A stretch of DNA of 64,000 nt from Mucilaginibacter frigoritolerans (GCF_007830615.1 NZ_VLLI01000017.1:54251-118250); one strand, 5' to 3'; shown: positions 35,065-44,650, counted from the first letter of the stretch. Made by a program: numbers and translations. The notes: generated from the sequence alone by a model not told the origin.

Positions 35065-36066
35065 ATGGCGAGTAAAACATTTTTTTGTATCGACGCACAT
35101 ACCTGTGGCAATCCGGTTAGATTGGTTGCCGGTGGAGGCCCAACGCTTAAAGGCGAAAATATGAGCGAAAAGCGCCAGCATTTTTTAAAAGAATATGACT
35201 GGATCCGTACCGGCTTAATGTTTGAGCCGCGTGGCCATGATATGATGTCGGGAAGTATTTTATATCCGCCTCATAATCCCGAAAATGACGTGGCAGTTTT
35301 GTTTATTGAAACAAGCGGCTGTTTACCAATGTGTGGCCATGGCACCATCGGAACAATAACCATTGCCGTTGAAGAAGGCCTTATCCAACCAAAAGTGCCT
35401 GGTATAATCCGTATGGAAGCACCAGCAGGTTTGGTAATTATTGAGTACAAACAGGAAGGTGCAAAAGTTACCTCTGTTAAGCTTACCAATGTGCCTGCAT
35501 ATCTTGCCGGCGAAAATTTACAGGTGGAATGCCCTGATTTAGGAACATTAACATTTGATGTGGCCTACGGTGGTAATTATTATGCGATAGTTGATCCCCA
35601 GCCAAATTTTAAAGGACTGGAAGATTATACAGCAGGCCAGCTTATTAGCTGGAGCCGCACTATCCGTCAACGCATTAATGAGAAATATACCTTTGTTCAT
35701 CCGCAAAATCCTACTATAAATACCTGTACGCATATACTTTGGGCAGGTGCTACATTATCTGCCGATGCAACTGCGCGTAATGCTGTTTTTTATGGAGATA
35801 AGGCCATTGACCGCTCACCTTGTGGTACCGGCACCTCGGCCAGAATGGCCCAATGGCATGCAAAAGGCAAGTTGAAAAAAGGCGATATGTTTATTCACGA
35901 AAGCATAATTGGCAGCAAGTTTACCGGTAGGGTAGAAGACGTAGTGAAGATTGGTGATATTGATGCCATTGTACCGAGTATAGAAGGATGGGCCAAGGTT
36001 TATGGTTACAACACCATAAAGATTGATGATGACGATCCTTACGCACATGGCTTCCAGGTAATTTAA
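35065..36066 (+). CDS. 4-hydroxyproline 2-epimerase (proline racemase family)
   Basis: Would interconvert trans-4-hydroxy-L-proline and cis-4-hydroxy-D-proline without cofactor. 333 residues. Both catalytic cysteines are present: C90 in LPMCGHGTIG and C253 in DRSPCGTGTSARMA. That argues for a racemase/epimerase rather than a trans-3-hydroxyproline dehydratase, where the second Cys is replaced. The N-terminus FFCIDAHTCGNPVRLVAGGGP and the FEPRGHDMMSGSIL motif are typical. Context decides hydroxyproline over proline: it is followed by a D-amino-acid oxidase-type gene and preceded by the deaminase and dehydrogenase of the same route. Confidence 0.9.
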   Translation: MASKTFFCIDAHTCGNPVRLVAGGGPTLKGENMSEKRQHFLKEYDWIRTGLMFEPRGHDMMSGSILYPPHNPENDVAVLFIETSGCLPMCGHGTIGTITIAVEEGLIQPKVPGIIRMEAPAGLVIIEYKQEGAKVTSVKLTNVPAYLAGENLQVECPDLGTLTFDVAYGGNYYAIVDPQPNFKGLEDYTAGQLISWSRTIRQRINEKYTFVHPQNPTINTCTHILWAGATLSADATARNAVFYGDKAIDRSPCGTGTSARMAQWHAKGKLKKGDMFIHESIIGSKFTGRVEDVVKIGDIDAIVPSIEGWAKVYGYNTIKIDDDDPYAHGFQVI

Positions 36067-36121
36067 TAAAGAGTTTAATTTAAAACTTAGGCTGCGGTTT
36101 AAGTTGAGTTACGATGTTTCT

Positions 36122-37366
36122 ATGTCTAAAATATTAATTGTTGGTGGTGGTATAATGGGGCTTAGCTCTGCTTATTATTTAAACAAAGCAGGGCACGAGG
36201 TTACCATTTTAGATAAAGGCGATTTAAGTGATAACTGTTCATACGGCAATGCCGGGATGATAGTTCCGAGTCACTTTATACCACTTGCAACGCCGGGCAT
36301 GATAAGTCAGGGCATCAGGTGGATGTTTAGCAGTAAGAGTCCCTTCTATGTTAGGCCATCGCTTAACCCTGACTTGATTTCGTGGGGCATTAAGTTTATA
36401 AAGCATGCCAATGCCAAACATGTTGAAGCCTCGGCTAAACCGTTGATGGAGATCTCCATGCTTAGTAAAAATCTTTATAAAGAACTTGCTGCTGAACCTG
36501 GATTTGATTTCGGTCTTACTGAAAAAGGCATTTTGATGTTTTTTAAAACAGAGAAAGCAGGTGAAGAAGAAGCGCACATGGCCGAAAAAGGACGTGAGCT
36601 GGGCCTTGATATGGAAGTACTCACCGTAGCCCAATGCAAAGCTTTGCAACCCAAGCTGGAACTGGATGTTTTAGGTGCGGTACACTATCGTTGCGATGCG
36701 CATTTATATCCTACCCATCTGATGGCTGCTTTGTTAAAGCATTTGGAAGCTAAAGGGGTGAATATTGTAAGGAACCACGAAGTAACAAAAATTGAAACTG
36801 CAGGCAATAAAATAAGCAAAGTATTTACAGGTACTAAAGAATGGACTGCCGATAACTACATTATAGCGGGTGGTTCATTGTCGCCAGCTATAGCTAAGCT
36901 GGTTAATATTAAAACGCCTTTAATGCCAGGCAAGGGCTATTCGTTTATGGTTAACGAGCCGGAACAACGAATGCAAATTCCTGCTTTATTAGCGGAAGCC
37001 AGGGTAGCTATTACCCCAATGAATGGCAGCTTGCGTTATGGCGGCACCATGGAGCTTGATAAAATAAATAAGCGGATAAATATGAACCGGGTAAAAGGAA
37101 TTGTAGAAGCTATCCCTAATTATTTCCCCAATCTGCATCCTGAAATACCGGCCGAAAAAGATATCTGGTTTGGTTTCCGTCCATCATCTCCGGATGGCTT
37201 ACCTTATATAGGCAGAAACAATAAATACGATAATTTAATTGTAGCAACAGGACATGGAATGATGGGTCTGAGTCTTGGCCCTGCAACAGGTTTATTGGTA
37301 AGTGAGGTAATTGATGGTAAGAAGCCAAGTATTGCTATTGATCCATTCTCTCCAAATCGCTTCTAA
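36122..37366 (+). CDS. FAD-dependent D-amino acid oxidase/dehydrogenase, probable D-hydroxyproline dehydrogenase
   Basis: About 414 residues. The ATG at 36122 (MSKILIVGGGIMGLSSAYYLNKAGHEVTILDKG) is chosen over a TTG at 36104. It has a GxGxxG FAD-binding site at the N-terminus, SYGNAGMIVPSHFIPLATPG as in DadA proteins, and a C-terminal WFGFRPSSPDGLPYIGR and VATGHGMMGLSLGPATG. It belongs to the DAO/DadA superfamily. With the epimerase upstream it would oxidise cis-4-hydroxy-D-proline to the pyrroline substrate of the deaminase. The electron acceptor cannot be told. Confidence 0.85.
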   Translation: MSKILIVGGGIMGLSSAYYLNKAGHEVTILDKGDLSDNCSYGNAGMIVPSHFIPLATPGMISQGIRWMFSSKSPFYVRPSLNPDLISWGIKFIKHANAKHVEASAKPLMEISMLSKNLYKELAAEPGFDFGLTEKGILMFFKTEKAGEEEAHMAEKGRELGLDMEVLTVAQCKALQPKLELDVLGAVHYRCDAHLYPTHLMAALLKHLEAKGVNIVRNHEVTKIETAGNKISKVFTGTKEWTADNYIIAGGSLSPAIAKLVNIKTPLMPGKGYSFMVNEPEQRMQIPALLAEARVAITPMNGSLRYGGTMELDKINKRINMNRVKGIVEAIPNYFPNLHPEIPAEKDIWFGFRPSSPDGLPYIGRNNKYDNLIVATGHGMMGLSLGPATGLLVSEVIDGKKPSIAIDPFSPNRF

Positions 37367-37444
37367 ATTGTGATGATTAAGTACCGATTTTAGCCGAAAC
37401 TTCTTATATTTTATCCTATATAGAATAATTGTTGGAAATTAAAG

Positions 37445-37481
37445 TTAATTAATTGTAAATTATACACGAATTAATTAATTG
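37445..37481. promoter_or_regulatory. Direct repeats upstream of the AraC gene
   Basis: TTAATTAATTG occurs at 37445-37455 and again at 37471-37481, 26 bases apart, just before the AraC start at 37488. This may be an autoregulatory site, but the word is AT-rich and could be chance. Confidence 0.35.
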
Positions 37482-37487
37482 GCCGCT

Positions 37488-38390
37488 ATGAAGATACTTC
37501 AATTTACAATTCCAGTTGCGCACGATAAGAGTGTCATAATTGATCAGGTTGAATTGCCTTACCATTATCCTTATTTGCACCGTCACAAGGAGGCGCAAAT
37601 AACCTGGATACAGCAAGGTGAAGGTACTTTGATAGCCGGAAACAACATGCATGACTATGCAGCCGGCGAGATTTATTTGTTGGGAGCTAATTTACCTCAC
37701 CTGTTTAAAAGCAGCCCTGAATATTTTAATCCTGATAGTGGAAGGTCAGTAAAAGCGTTCACTTTGTTTTTTAATCCAGACGGAGTTTTATCGGGACTGT
37801 TTGATTTGCCCGAGATGAAAGCTTTTAAGATTTTCCTGCAACAACATCAGCAGGGTTTTAAAGTTCCGGAGGAATATTTTAACGAGGTTTCCCAATCGAT
37901 GAATGCCATTAAAAGCAGCCATGGCGCCGATAATTTAATGCAGTTTTTTGGCTTACTCAAAAGCCTGTTTTCTATAAATACTAAGCTTGAGCCGTTATCT
38001 ACTTATGGAAGTATTCCGGCAATTACTGAAAATGAAGGTATCCGCATTGGCAATATTTATAACTTCATTATGCAAAATTACAGCGAGGCCATAACCCTTG
38101 AGGATGTTGCCAAAGCTGCCTGTATGACTCCCGAATCATTTTGCAGATATTTCAAAAAGCATACTGGTCATACCTTTATCTCCTTTTTAAATGAAATAAG
38201 GATAAATGAAGCTTGTAAGAAACTCATAGCCCATAAATTTGAAAGTATATCAACAGTGGCCTATAAATGTGGTTTTAAAAGCATAACAAACTTTAACCGC
38301 GTGTTTAAATGTGTAATAGGCACATCGCCCCGCGAATACCTTGATAATTATCACAACAACGTGAACAGTCTAACTAAAATAGCAAGCTAA
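37488..38390 (+). CDS. AraC-family transcriptional regulator of the hydroxyproline locus
   Basis: About 300 residues. ATG at 37488 (MKILQFTIPVAHDKSVIIDQVE) is preferred over TTG 37479. The N-terminal cupin (about 15-100) has HYPYLHRHKEAQITWIQQGEGTLIAGN and PHLFKSSPEYF, a ligand pocket of the sugar or amino-acid sensing type. The C-terminal double HTH runs from about 200 to 290: EAITLEDVAKAACMTPESFCRYFKKHTG and ISTVAYKCGFKSITNFNRVFKCVIGTSPREYL. It follows the catabolic genes in the same direction, so it likely activates them. Free hydroxyproline or a pathway intermediate is a plausible ligand. Confidence 0.88.
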   Translation: MKILQFTIPVAHDKSVIIDQVELPYHYPYLHRHKEAQITWIQQGEGTLIAGNNMHDYAAGEIYLLGANLPHLFKSSPEYFNPDSGRSVKAFTLFFNPDGVLSGLFDLPEMKAFKIFLQQHQQGFKVPEEYFNEVSQSMNAIKSSHGADNLMQFFGLLKSLFSINTKLEPLSTYGSIPAITENEGIRIGNIYNFIMQNYSEAITLEDVAKAACMTPESFCRYFKKHTGHTFISFLNEIRINEACKKLIAHKFESISTVAYKCGFKSITNFNRVFKCVIGTSPREYLDNYHNNVNSLTKIAS

Positions 38391-38433
38391 TTTCTGGGTT
38401 ATCTACCTGTAAAAGCTAAAAAATAAGTAATAG

Positions 38434-38478
38434 AGGATAAGTTAGGCCATTATGCCGAAGCTTATCCTTTTATTTTTG
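38434..38478 (+). terminator. Terminator after the AraC gene, overlapping a -7 box
   Basis: AGGATAAG (38434-38441) with CTTATCCT (38461-38468) forms an 8-bp stem, with extra GGC/GCC pairing inside, followed by TTTTATTTTT. The tail also contains TATTTTTG (38471-38478), a perfect TAnnTTTG element 25 bases before the DUF885 start, so a new transcript may begin here. Confidence 0.65.
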
Positions 38479-38503
38479 CTAGGGCTTTAACATTCAATTC
38501 ATC

Positions 38504-40330
38504 ATGCACATTTCTAAAAAAGATTACTTATCCGTTACCAGAAAAATATTTCTTTCATCCGCTTTAATTCTTGGTCAGCTTTTATTTATTAATGCCAGTT
38601 TAAAGGCGCAAAAAATAGCACCCGAATCAGAAATATATGAACAGGCAACAGAGGTGAGTGGTAAGTTGATTCAGTATGGACAGGATATAAATGCTATCAG
38701 AGAATTTTACACCCCATATCGCTTAAATCCAACAGGCGAAGAACAGTATAAACAATGGGTATTAAACTCACCGGAACAACGAAAAAGATTAATAGAGGTA
38801 AATAATGACTATCTGCAAAAATTGGCAGCCATTGATTTTAACTCCATAAGTGTTTATGGAAAGGTTGATTATATCCTGTTAAAGAAAAAAATAAACCTTG
38901 AGCTGGAAAATCTGCAGAAAGAGGAAGTTCAATATAACAGTATTAAAAAATATATCCCCTTTGCTGGTGAAATTTACTTTTTAGAAAAGCAGCGCCGCAG
39001 AGGTGTTTCATTGGATGGTCAACAGGTTGCAGCTAAACTGGATTCTATTTTAAAAGAAGTGAAAACCGACGAAGCTTCGTTTAGTAAAGTAGCTTCGTTG
39101 GATATGACGCTTGCCGTAAAAGCGCAACAGGCTGTAATTGGTTTAAAAGGCAGGCTTAAAAATGTATACGATTTTTATTATGGTTACGATCCTATGTTTA
39201 CCTGGTGGGTACCTGCACCATACAAGTTATTGGATAGCGCTTTAACTGTTTATAGCAAACAGCTAATTCAAAAAGGGAAATTACTTACTACTCAAAAGCC
39301 TGATAGCAGCGGCATAAAAGGGGTGCCTATTGGCCGTGATGCTTTAATAAGCCAGCTAAATGCTGAGATGATACCTTATACTCCCGAAGAGCTGATTGCT
39401 TTAGCCAATAAGGAATTTGCCTGGTGCGATAAAGAAATGTTGAAAGCCAGCCAGGAAATGGGCTATGGCAATGACTGGAAAAAAGCTTTAGAAAAAGTTA
39501 AAAACAGTTATGTTCCTGCCGGAAAACAACCGGAGCTGATAGTAAAGTTATATAACGATGCCTTAACTTTTATAAAGGACCGCGACCTGATAACTATACC
39601 TCCATTGGCTGAAGAAACCTGGGGAATGATTATGATGACCCCGCAAAGGCAGTTGGTAAATCCATTTTTTACCGGTGGCGAAGAGATCAGTATCTCGTAT
39701 CCAACCAATACCATGAATGAGGGTGATAAGCTGATGAGCATGCGCGGTAATAACCCATATTTTTCAAGAGGTACGGTACAGCATGAATTAATACCGGGAC
39801 ACAACCTGCAATATTTTATCAATAGCAGGTATAAACCATATCGCCAGGATTTTCAAACGCCTTTTGCTATTGAAGGATGGTCGTTATATTGGGAGCTATT
39901 ACTGTACGATCAGGGGTTTGCAAAAACACCCGAAGAACGTATCGGTATGTTGTTTTGGCGCATGCACCGTTGTGCAAGAATCATTTTCTCACTCAATTAT
40001 CATTTAGGCAACTGGACACCACAAGAGTGCATTAACTTTTTGGTTGACAGGGTAGGCCACGAAAAGGCCAACGCTGAGGGTGAAGTAAGGCGTTCATTTG
40101 AAGGCGGCTACAGTCCGCTATATCAGGTGGCTTATTTAACAGGAGGGCTGCAATTAATGAGTTTAAAACACGAACTGGTTGATGGCGGTAAAATGACCTA
40201 TAAACAATTCCATGATGCAGTGATAAAAGAGAATCTGATCCCGGTTGAGTTAACAAGGGCCACTCTTGAAGGTACCCCTTTAGATAAAGATTTTAAGACT
40301 AACTGGAAGTTTTACAACTTTATTAAGTAA
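38504..40330 (+). CDS. DUF885 family metallopeptidase-like exported protein
   Basis: A 608-residue protein with an N-terminal export signal (hydrophobic part IFLSSALILGQLLFINASLKAQ). The family signature is present: VQHELIPGHNLQYF with H427, E428 and H433, and AIEGWSLYWELL with E457, a gluzincin-like zinc site. No DUF885 activity is firmly assigned to my knowledge; distant relation to dipeptidase-type metallopeptidases is suggested by motif order. It stands between the hydroxyproline genes and an amino-acid permease, so it may split imported hydroxyproline-containing peptides in the periplasm. That is inference from context only. Confidence 0.82.
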   Translation: MHISKKDYLSVTRKIFLSSALILGQLLFINASLKAQKIAPESEIYEQATEVSGKLIQYGQDINAIREFYTPYRLNPTGEEQYKQWVLNSPEQRKRLIEVNNDYLQKLAAIDFNSISVYGKVDYILLKKKINLELENLQKEEVQYNSIKKYIPFAGEIYFLEKQRRRGVSLDGQQVAAKLDSILKEVKTDEASFSKVASLDMTLAVKAQQAVIGLKGRLKNVYDFYYGYDPMFTWWVPAPYKLLDSALTVYSKQLIQKGKLLTTQKPDSSGIKGVPIGRDALISQLNAEMIPYTPEELIALANKEFAWCDKEMLKASQEMGYGNDWKKALEKVKNSYVPAGKQPELIVKLYNDALTFIKDRDLITIPPLAEETWGMIMMTPQRQLVNPFFTGGEEISISYPTNTMNEGDKLMSMRGNNPYFSRGTVQHELIPGHNLQYFINSRYKPYRQDFQTPFAIEGWSLYWELLLYDQGFAKTPEERIGMLFWRMHRCARIIFSLNYHLGNWTPQECINFLVDRVGHEKANAEGEVRRSFEGGYSPLYQVAYLTGGLQLMSLKHELVDGGKMTYKQFHDAVIKENLIPVELTRATLEGTPLDKDFKTNWKFYNFIK

Positions 40331-40378
40331 TCATTAAACATATTAATACCCTGATATTTAAACTCCCTGATTTTATAA

Positions 40379-41818
40379 ATGGATAACAACTCCTCTTTTA
40401 AACCATCGCTACGACTGATTGATGCTACCATGTTAGTGGCTGGTAGTATGATAGGTTCGGGTATATTTATAGTAAGTGCTGATATCACCCGCAATGTAGG
40501 CAGTGCTGGCTGGTTAATATTTGTTTGGTTGATAACCGGCTTTATGACGCTTACTGCTGCGTTAAGCTATGGCGAGTTGAGCGCAATGTATCCGAAAGCA
40601 GGTGGCCAGTATGTATATCTGAAAGAGGCATATAATCCGCTTGTGGGTTTTTTATATGGATGGAGTTTTTTTACAGTAATACAAACCGCTACAATAGCCG
40701 CCGTAGGTGTGGCATTCTCTAAATTTTTGGCTTACCTGGTTCCAGTGGTAAGTGAAGATAATATATTGTTTAAGCTTAAAACAGGTATGGGTAATGCCGG
40801 GCAGCCTCAGTTTTTTACGCTTAATGCGGCCCAACTGGTATCAATAGGTTTAATTGTGCTGCTTACTTTTATTAATACCCGTGGTATACGAAGCGGAAAG
40901 CTTATCCAAACTACTTTTACCCTAACCAAGCTGCTCAGTTTATTCGGGCTGATTGTTTTTGGTTTTATTGCTTTGGACAGTGATATATGGAAAGCCAACT
41001 GGCACAATGCCTGGAACCTGCATAGCTTAAATAAAGATGGCAGCTTTTCAACCTATACAACGGTTGCTGCATTGGGGGCAATAGCCTCATCAATGGTAGG
41101 TTCCATTTTTAGCAGCGACTCATGGAATAATGTAACCTTTATAGCCGGTGAAATTAAAAATCCTAAAAGAAACATCGGCTTAAGCCTGGCTTTAGGTACG
41201 CTTATAGTAACAGTAATATATATTGTTACCAATATTATGTATACAGGTGTATTGTCCCTGCATGATATTGCTACTGCTGATAAGGATAGGGTAGCAGTTA
41301 CCGCATCGCAGCAAATATTCGGGCATGCAGGTACTTTGATTATTGCATTGCTTATTATGGTATCAACCTTTGGCTGTAATAATGGATTAATAATGGCCGG
41401 TGCCAGGGTATACTATTCCATGGCGAAGGATAAACTGTTTTTTAATAAAGCGGCTACGCTTAACAAAAATTCAGTACCGGGATACGGTTTATGGATCCAG
41501 TGCATCTTTGCCTGTTTATGGAGTTTAAGCGGTAAGTATGGTGATCTGCTGGATATGATTTCATTTGTGGTGGTAGTATTTTACATGTTAACCATTATAG
41601 GTATTTTTATTCTTCGTAAAAAACATCCAAATGCTGAGCGTCCTTACAAAGCTTTCGGTTATCCTGTTTTGCCTGTATTGTACGTTGTTATGGGATTGGC
41701 ATTTTGTATCTTACTCATAAAGTTTAAACCCAATTATACCTGGCCGGGATTAATTATTACGCTGGCAGGTATCCCGGCTTATTACTTAATTATGCGTAAG
41801 CAAACTTCTTTGAAATAG
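40379..41818 (+). CDS. APC-family amino acid permease
   Basis: A 479-residue inner-membrane transporter with about twelve helices. The N-terminal helix 1 motif is LRLIDATMLVAGSMIGSGIFIVSADI, the glycine-rich substrate-binding break of APC transporters. Helix 6 carries ALGAIASSMVGSIFSSDSWNNVTFIAGEIKNPKRNIG, and RPYKAFGYPVLP closes the family pattern. It resembles LAT-type exchangers. Placed 48 bases after the DUF885 gene, it could import the freed amino acid. Hydroxyproline is the natural guess from context. Confidence 0.9.
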   Translation: MDNNSSFKPSLRLIDATMLVAGSMIGSGIFIVSADITRNVGSAGWLIFVWLITGFMTLTAALSYGELSAMYPKAGGQYVYLKEAYNPLVGFLYGWSFFTVIQTATIAAVGVAFSKFLAYLVPVVSEDNILFKLKTGMGNAGQPQFFTLNAAQLVSIGLIVLLTFINTRGIRSGKLIQTTFTLTKLLSLFGLIVFGFIALDSDIWKANWHNAWNLHSLNKDGSFSTYTTVAALGAIASSMVGSIFSSDSWNNVTFIAGEIKNPKRNIGLSLALGTLIVTVIYIVTNIMYTGVLSLHDIATADKDRVAVTASQQIFGHAGTLIIALLIMVSTFGCNNGLIMAGARVYYSMAKDKLFFNKAATLNKNSVPGYGLWIQCIFACLWSLSGKYGDLLDMISFVVVVFYMLTIIGIFILRKKHPNAERPYKAFGYPVLPVLYVVMGLAFCILLIKFKPNYTWPGLIITLAGIPAYYLIMRKQTSLK

Positions 41819-41884
41819 TTTTTGAGTTTTCTTTAAATAATAAAATCTTACATGTTTATTTATAATACTTTAAATAGTATCAAA

Positions 41885-44632
41885 ATGTTAATCCATAGGA
41901 ATTTCTTTATAGCCGTATTGCTGGTATTTTGTTTGATTTCAATAGGCCAGTCAACTATGGCACAGGACCCATGGAAAGCTTTGGAAGCAAGACCATCCAC
42001 ACTGGGGCTTGAAAATGGGGTATTAACATTTCACACACCGGCATTACAATTGCAGCTGGTAAAGTCATCACAAACGGTAGCTGCGTTAAATCCTGATAGT
42101 GATAATAAGTTTGATTTTACTCCCGGTAACAGGCTGAAAATACGAAGTAGTGATGGCATGTATCAATTAGGCGATCTGGATCTTCGTTTGCGGGCCGAAG
42201 GTGAAAGTGCCTGGCAGAAATATTCAACAGCGGCAAAAAGAGCCCCGGTGAGCGCTTTAACTATTAACGATGATAAAGTACTTGCCGCAGCTGATTTGTC
42301 GGCCACACTGCCTGCCGGTATCCCCTTAAATGTACAACGCTATTGGGAAATAATAGATGGTCACCTGGTTTTATTATTCAAACTGAAAAATACAAGTGAC
42401 AAAAATGTTGAAATAGGATCAATAGGTATCCCCATGATCTTTAATAACATTATGCAAGGTAAATCACTGGAAGAGGCCCATGCTGAAAATGTTTTTTATG
42501 ACCCCTATATTGGTAAGGATGCAGGCTATTTACAGGTTACCCGTTTAAATGGGCATGGCCCGGCTTTGCTGGTGGTACCATATGGTAAAACACCATTTGA
42601 GGCTTACAATCCTTTACTCGATGACCCGACCCCGCGAAGTATTGATTTTGAAGGATTTTATGAATGGATGACGCATAGTAAAGCCTATGCTGAAAATGAA
42701 TGGAAAAAAGCCGAACCATGGAACACTCCAACCTCTTTTACCCTTAAACCTGGTGAAACAACAGAGTACGGACTGCAATTTTTACTGACTGATTCCATTA
42801 AAGGTATTGAGCGTAAATTGATTGAAAGTAAACGACCAGTTGCAGTTGGCACCCCTGGATATGTATTGCCGATTGGTACGCAGGGCAAGTTATTCTTAAA
42901 CTATCCTGAAAAAATAAAATCATTGCAGGTAGAGCCAGAAGGTGCTTTGATACTCAACGAAACGCCATCTATTAATGATAAATGGAAAGCCTATCAAATA
43001 GAAGGAAAAATATGGGGCAGGGCACGTTTAACCATTACTTATGACGATGGGCTTTCCCAAACCATTAATTATAAAGTTATAAAGGCTGAAACGGATATGC
43101 TAAAGGATTATGGTCATTTTCTTACGCATCAGCAGTGGTATGAAAACAAATTAGATCCTTTTCACCGCGACCAATCGGTAATTACTTATGATTACGAAAC
43201 CAAGAAACAGGTAACGCAGGATAGCCGGGCATGGATAGCAGGTTTAAGTGACGAAGGTGGTGCAGGCAGTTGGCTTGGCGCTATGATGAAAGAACTTATC
43301 CAGCCTGATAAATTGGAAATTGATAAGTTGCAACGTTTTGTGAACCATACGCTTTGGGGTGTAATTCAGCATGATGCAGGCAAACAAAAATATGGTGTAA
43401 AGAAAAGTGTGTTTTACTATGAGCCAAAGGAGATGCCAGCAGGCACTTATAGTGACAGTATAAATTATAAAACCTGGGCCGCCTGGAGCCATGAATCTGC
43501 TAATGATGTTGGCCGCTCTTATAATTATCCACACGTTGCTGCGGCATGGTGGGTTTTGTATCGCTTATCACGTAATCATACAGGGTTGGTTACCGAACAA
43601 AACTGGCAATGGTATTTGGATCATGCCTATCAAACTACTATAGCCATGGTTAACCAGGCGCCATATTATGTACAGTTTGGACAAATGGAAGGCACTGTTT
43701 TTTACATGATATTGATGGACCTTAAGGCTGAAGGATGGAACGATAAAGCAGCCATATTTGAAAAGGCCATGAAGGTACGTGCCGACCATTGGAATACCCT
43801 GATGTATCCTTTCGGGAGCGAAATGCCATGGGATTCAACAGGGCAGGAAGAAGTTTATTTATGGTCATCATATTTTGGTTATACCAGCAAAGCCGAAATT
43901 ACTATAGATGCCATACTGGGTTATATGCCTACTGTGCCTAATTGGGGTTATAACGGTTCTGCACGCCGTTATTGGGATTTCTTGTATGGTGGAAAGCTTT
44001 CCCGTATTGAGCGTCAGTTGCATCATTATGGTTCAGGAATAAATGCCATACCTGTTTTGGCAGAGTATAGGAAAAACCCTAATGATCTTTATTTGTTGCG
44101 CGTAGGTTATGGCGGTTTAATGGGTTCTGTTTCCAACATCACCCAGGATGGATTTGGCCCGGCAGCTTTTCATTCATTCCCTTCAACCCTTAAAATTGAT
44201 GGATTATCCGGCGATTACGGATCAAACTTTTTTGGCTATGCTATTAATACTGCAACTTATATAACACACGATGCTAATTTTGGCTGGTTAGCATTTGGAG
44301 GTAATTTAGCAGAAAAAGATAATTGGATAAATGTTAAGATAACCAATGGTGCAAAATCACGCGTATTTATTGCACCAGCCGGACTTTGGCTAACGCTGGA
44401 TGCCGGAACTTTTAACACAGTATCTTACAATACCCAAACCGGAGAGGTATCCGTTTTGCTGAATGCTGCTGATAAATATACTCCTAAAGCCTATTTAAGA
44501 ATAAAACACACCGCTGATACAGCTATATCAGGTAAATATGTTCCCGATTCAAAAGTCATTACGCAACGGGGCGCCTATGTTATTTTATTAAAGAATAAGG
44601 TATCTAAAATAAACCTTGTTCATCATAAATAA
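41885..44632 (+). CDS. DUF5695 domain exported protein (putative glycoside-active enzyme)
   Basis: About 915 residues. ATG at 41885 (MLIHRNFFIAVLLVFCLISIGQSTMAQ) starts a good signal peptide; an ATG at 41852 is also possible. The first 400 residues look like beta-sandwich domains (TLGLENGVLTFHTPALQLQL, RYWEIIDGHLVLLFKLKNTSDKNVEIGSIGIPM). After about 420, a helical region with many Trp and Tyr follows (WAAWSHESANDVGRSYNYPHVAAAWWVLYRLSRNH, FGQMEGTVFYMILMDLKAEGW, EVYLWSSYFGYTSKAE), suggestive of an alpha/alpha toroid as in glycoside hydrolases or lyases. I recall the family as DUF5695 with no proven activity. As last gene of the hydroxyproline/arabinose locus it is a candidate for sugar removal. 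Confidence 0.75.
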   Translation: MLIHRNFFIAVLLVFCLISIGQSTMAQDPWKALEARPSTLGLENGVLTFHTPALQLQLVKSSQTVAALNPDSDNKFDFTPGNRLKIRSSDGMYQLGDLDLRLRAEGESAWQKYSTAAKRAPVSALTINDDKVLAAADLSATLPAGIPLNVQRYWEIIDGHLVLLFKLKNTSDKNVEIGSIGIPMIFNNIMQGKSLEEAHAENVFYDPYIGKDAGYLQVTRLNGHGPALLVVPYGKTPFEAYNPLLDDPTPRSIDFEGFYEWMTHSKAYAENEWKKAEPWNTPTSFTLKPGETTEYGLQFLLTDSIKGIERKLIESKRPVAVGTPGYVLPIGTQGKLFLNYPEKIKSLQVEPEGALILNETPSINDKWKAYQIEGKIWGRARLTITYDDGLSQTINYKVIKAETDMLKDYGHFLTHQQWYENKLDPFHRDQSVITYDYETKKQVTQDSRAWIAGLSDEGGAGSWLGAMMKELIQPDKLEIDKLQRFVNHTLWGVIQHDAGKQKYGVKKSVFYYEPKEMPAGTYSDSINYKTWAAWSHESANDVGRSYNYPHVAAAWWVLYRLSRNHTGLVTEQNWQWYLDHAYQTTIAMVNQAPYYVQFGQMEGTVFYMILMDLKAEGWNDKAAIFEKAMKVRADHWNTLMYPFGSEMPWDSTGQEEVYLWSSYFGYTSKAEITIDAILGYMPTVPNWGYNGSARRYWDFLYGGKLSRIERQLHHYGSGINAIPVLAEYRKNPNDLYLLRVGYGGLMGSVSNITQDGFGPAAFHSFPSTLKIDGLSGDYGSNFFGYAINTATYITHDANFGWLAFGGNLAEKDNWINVKITNGAKSRVFIAPAGLWLTLDAGTFNTVSYNTQTGEVSVLLNAADKYTPKAYLRIKHTADTAISGKYVPDSKVITQRGAYVILLKNKVSKINLVHHK

Positions 44633-44650
44633 TTGGCAAGCGTATCACAC

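Noticed and set aside
35065..36066. Trans-3-hydroxy-L-proline dehydratase or plain proline racemase instead of 4-hydroxyproline epimerase
   Set aside because: The dehydratase loses the second catalytic Cys, but both C90 and C253 are present. Proline racemase is possible by family, yet the neighbouring deaminase, D-amino-acid oxidase and semialdehyde dehydrogenase only make sense for hydroxyproline.
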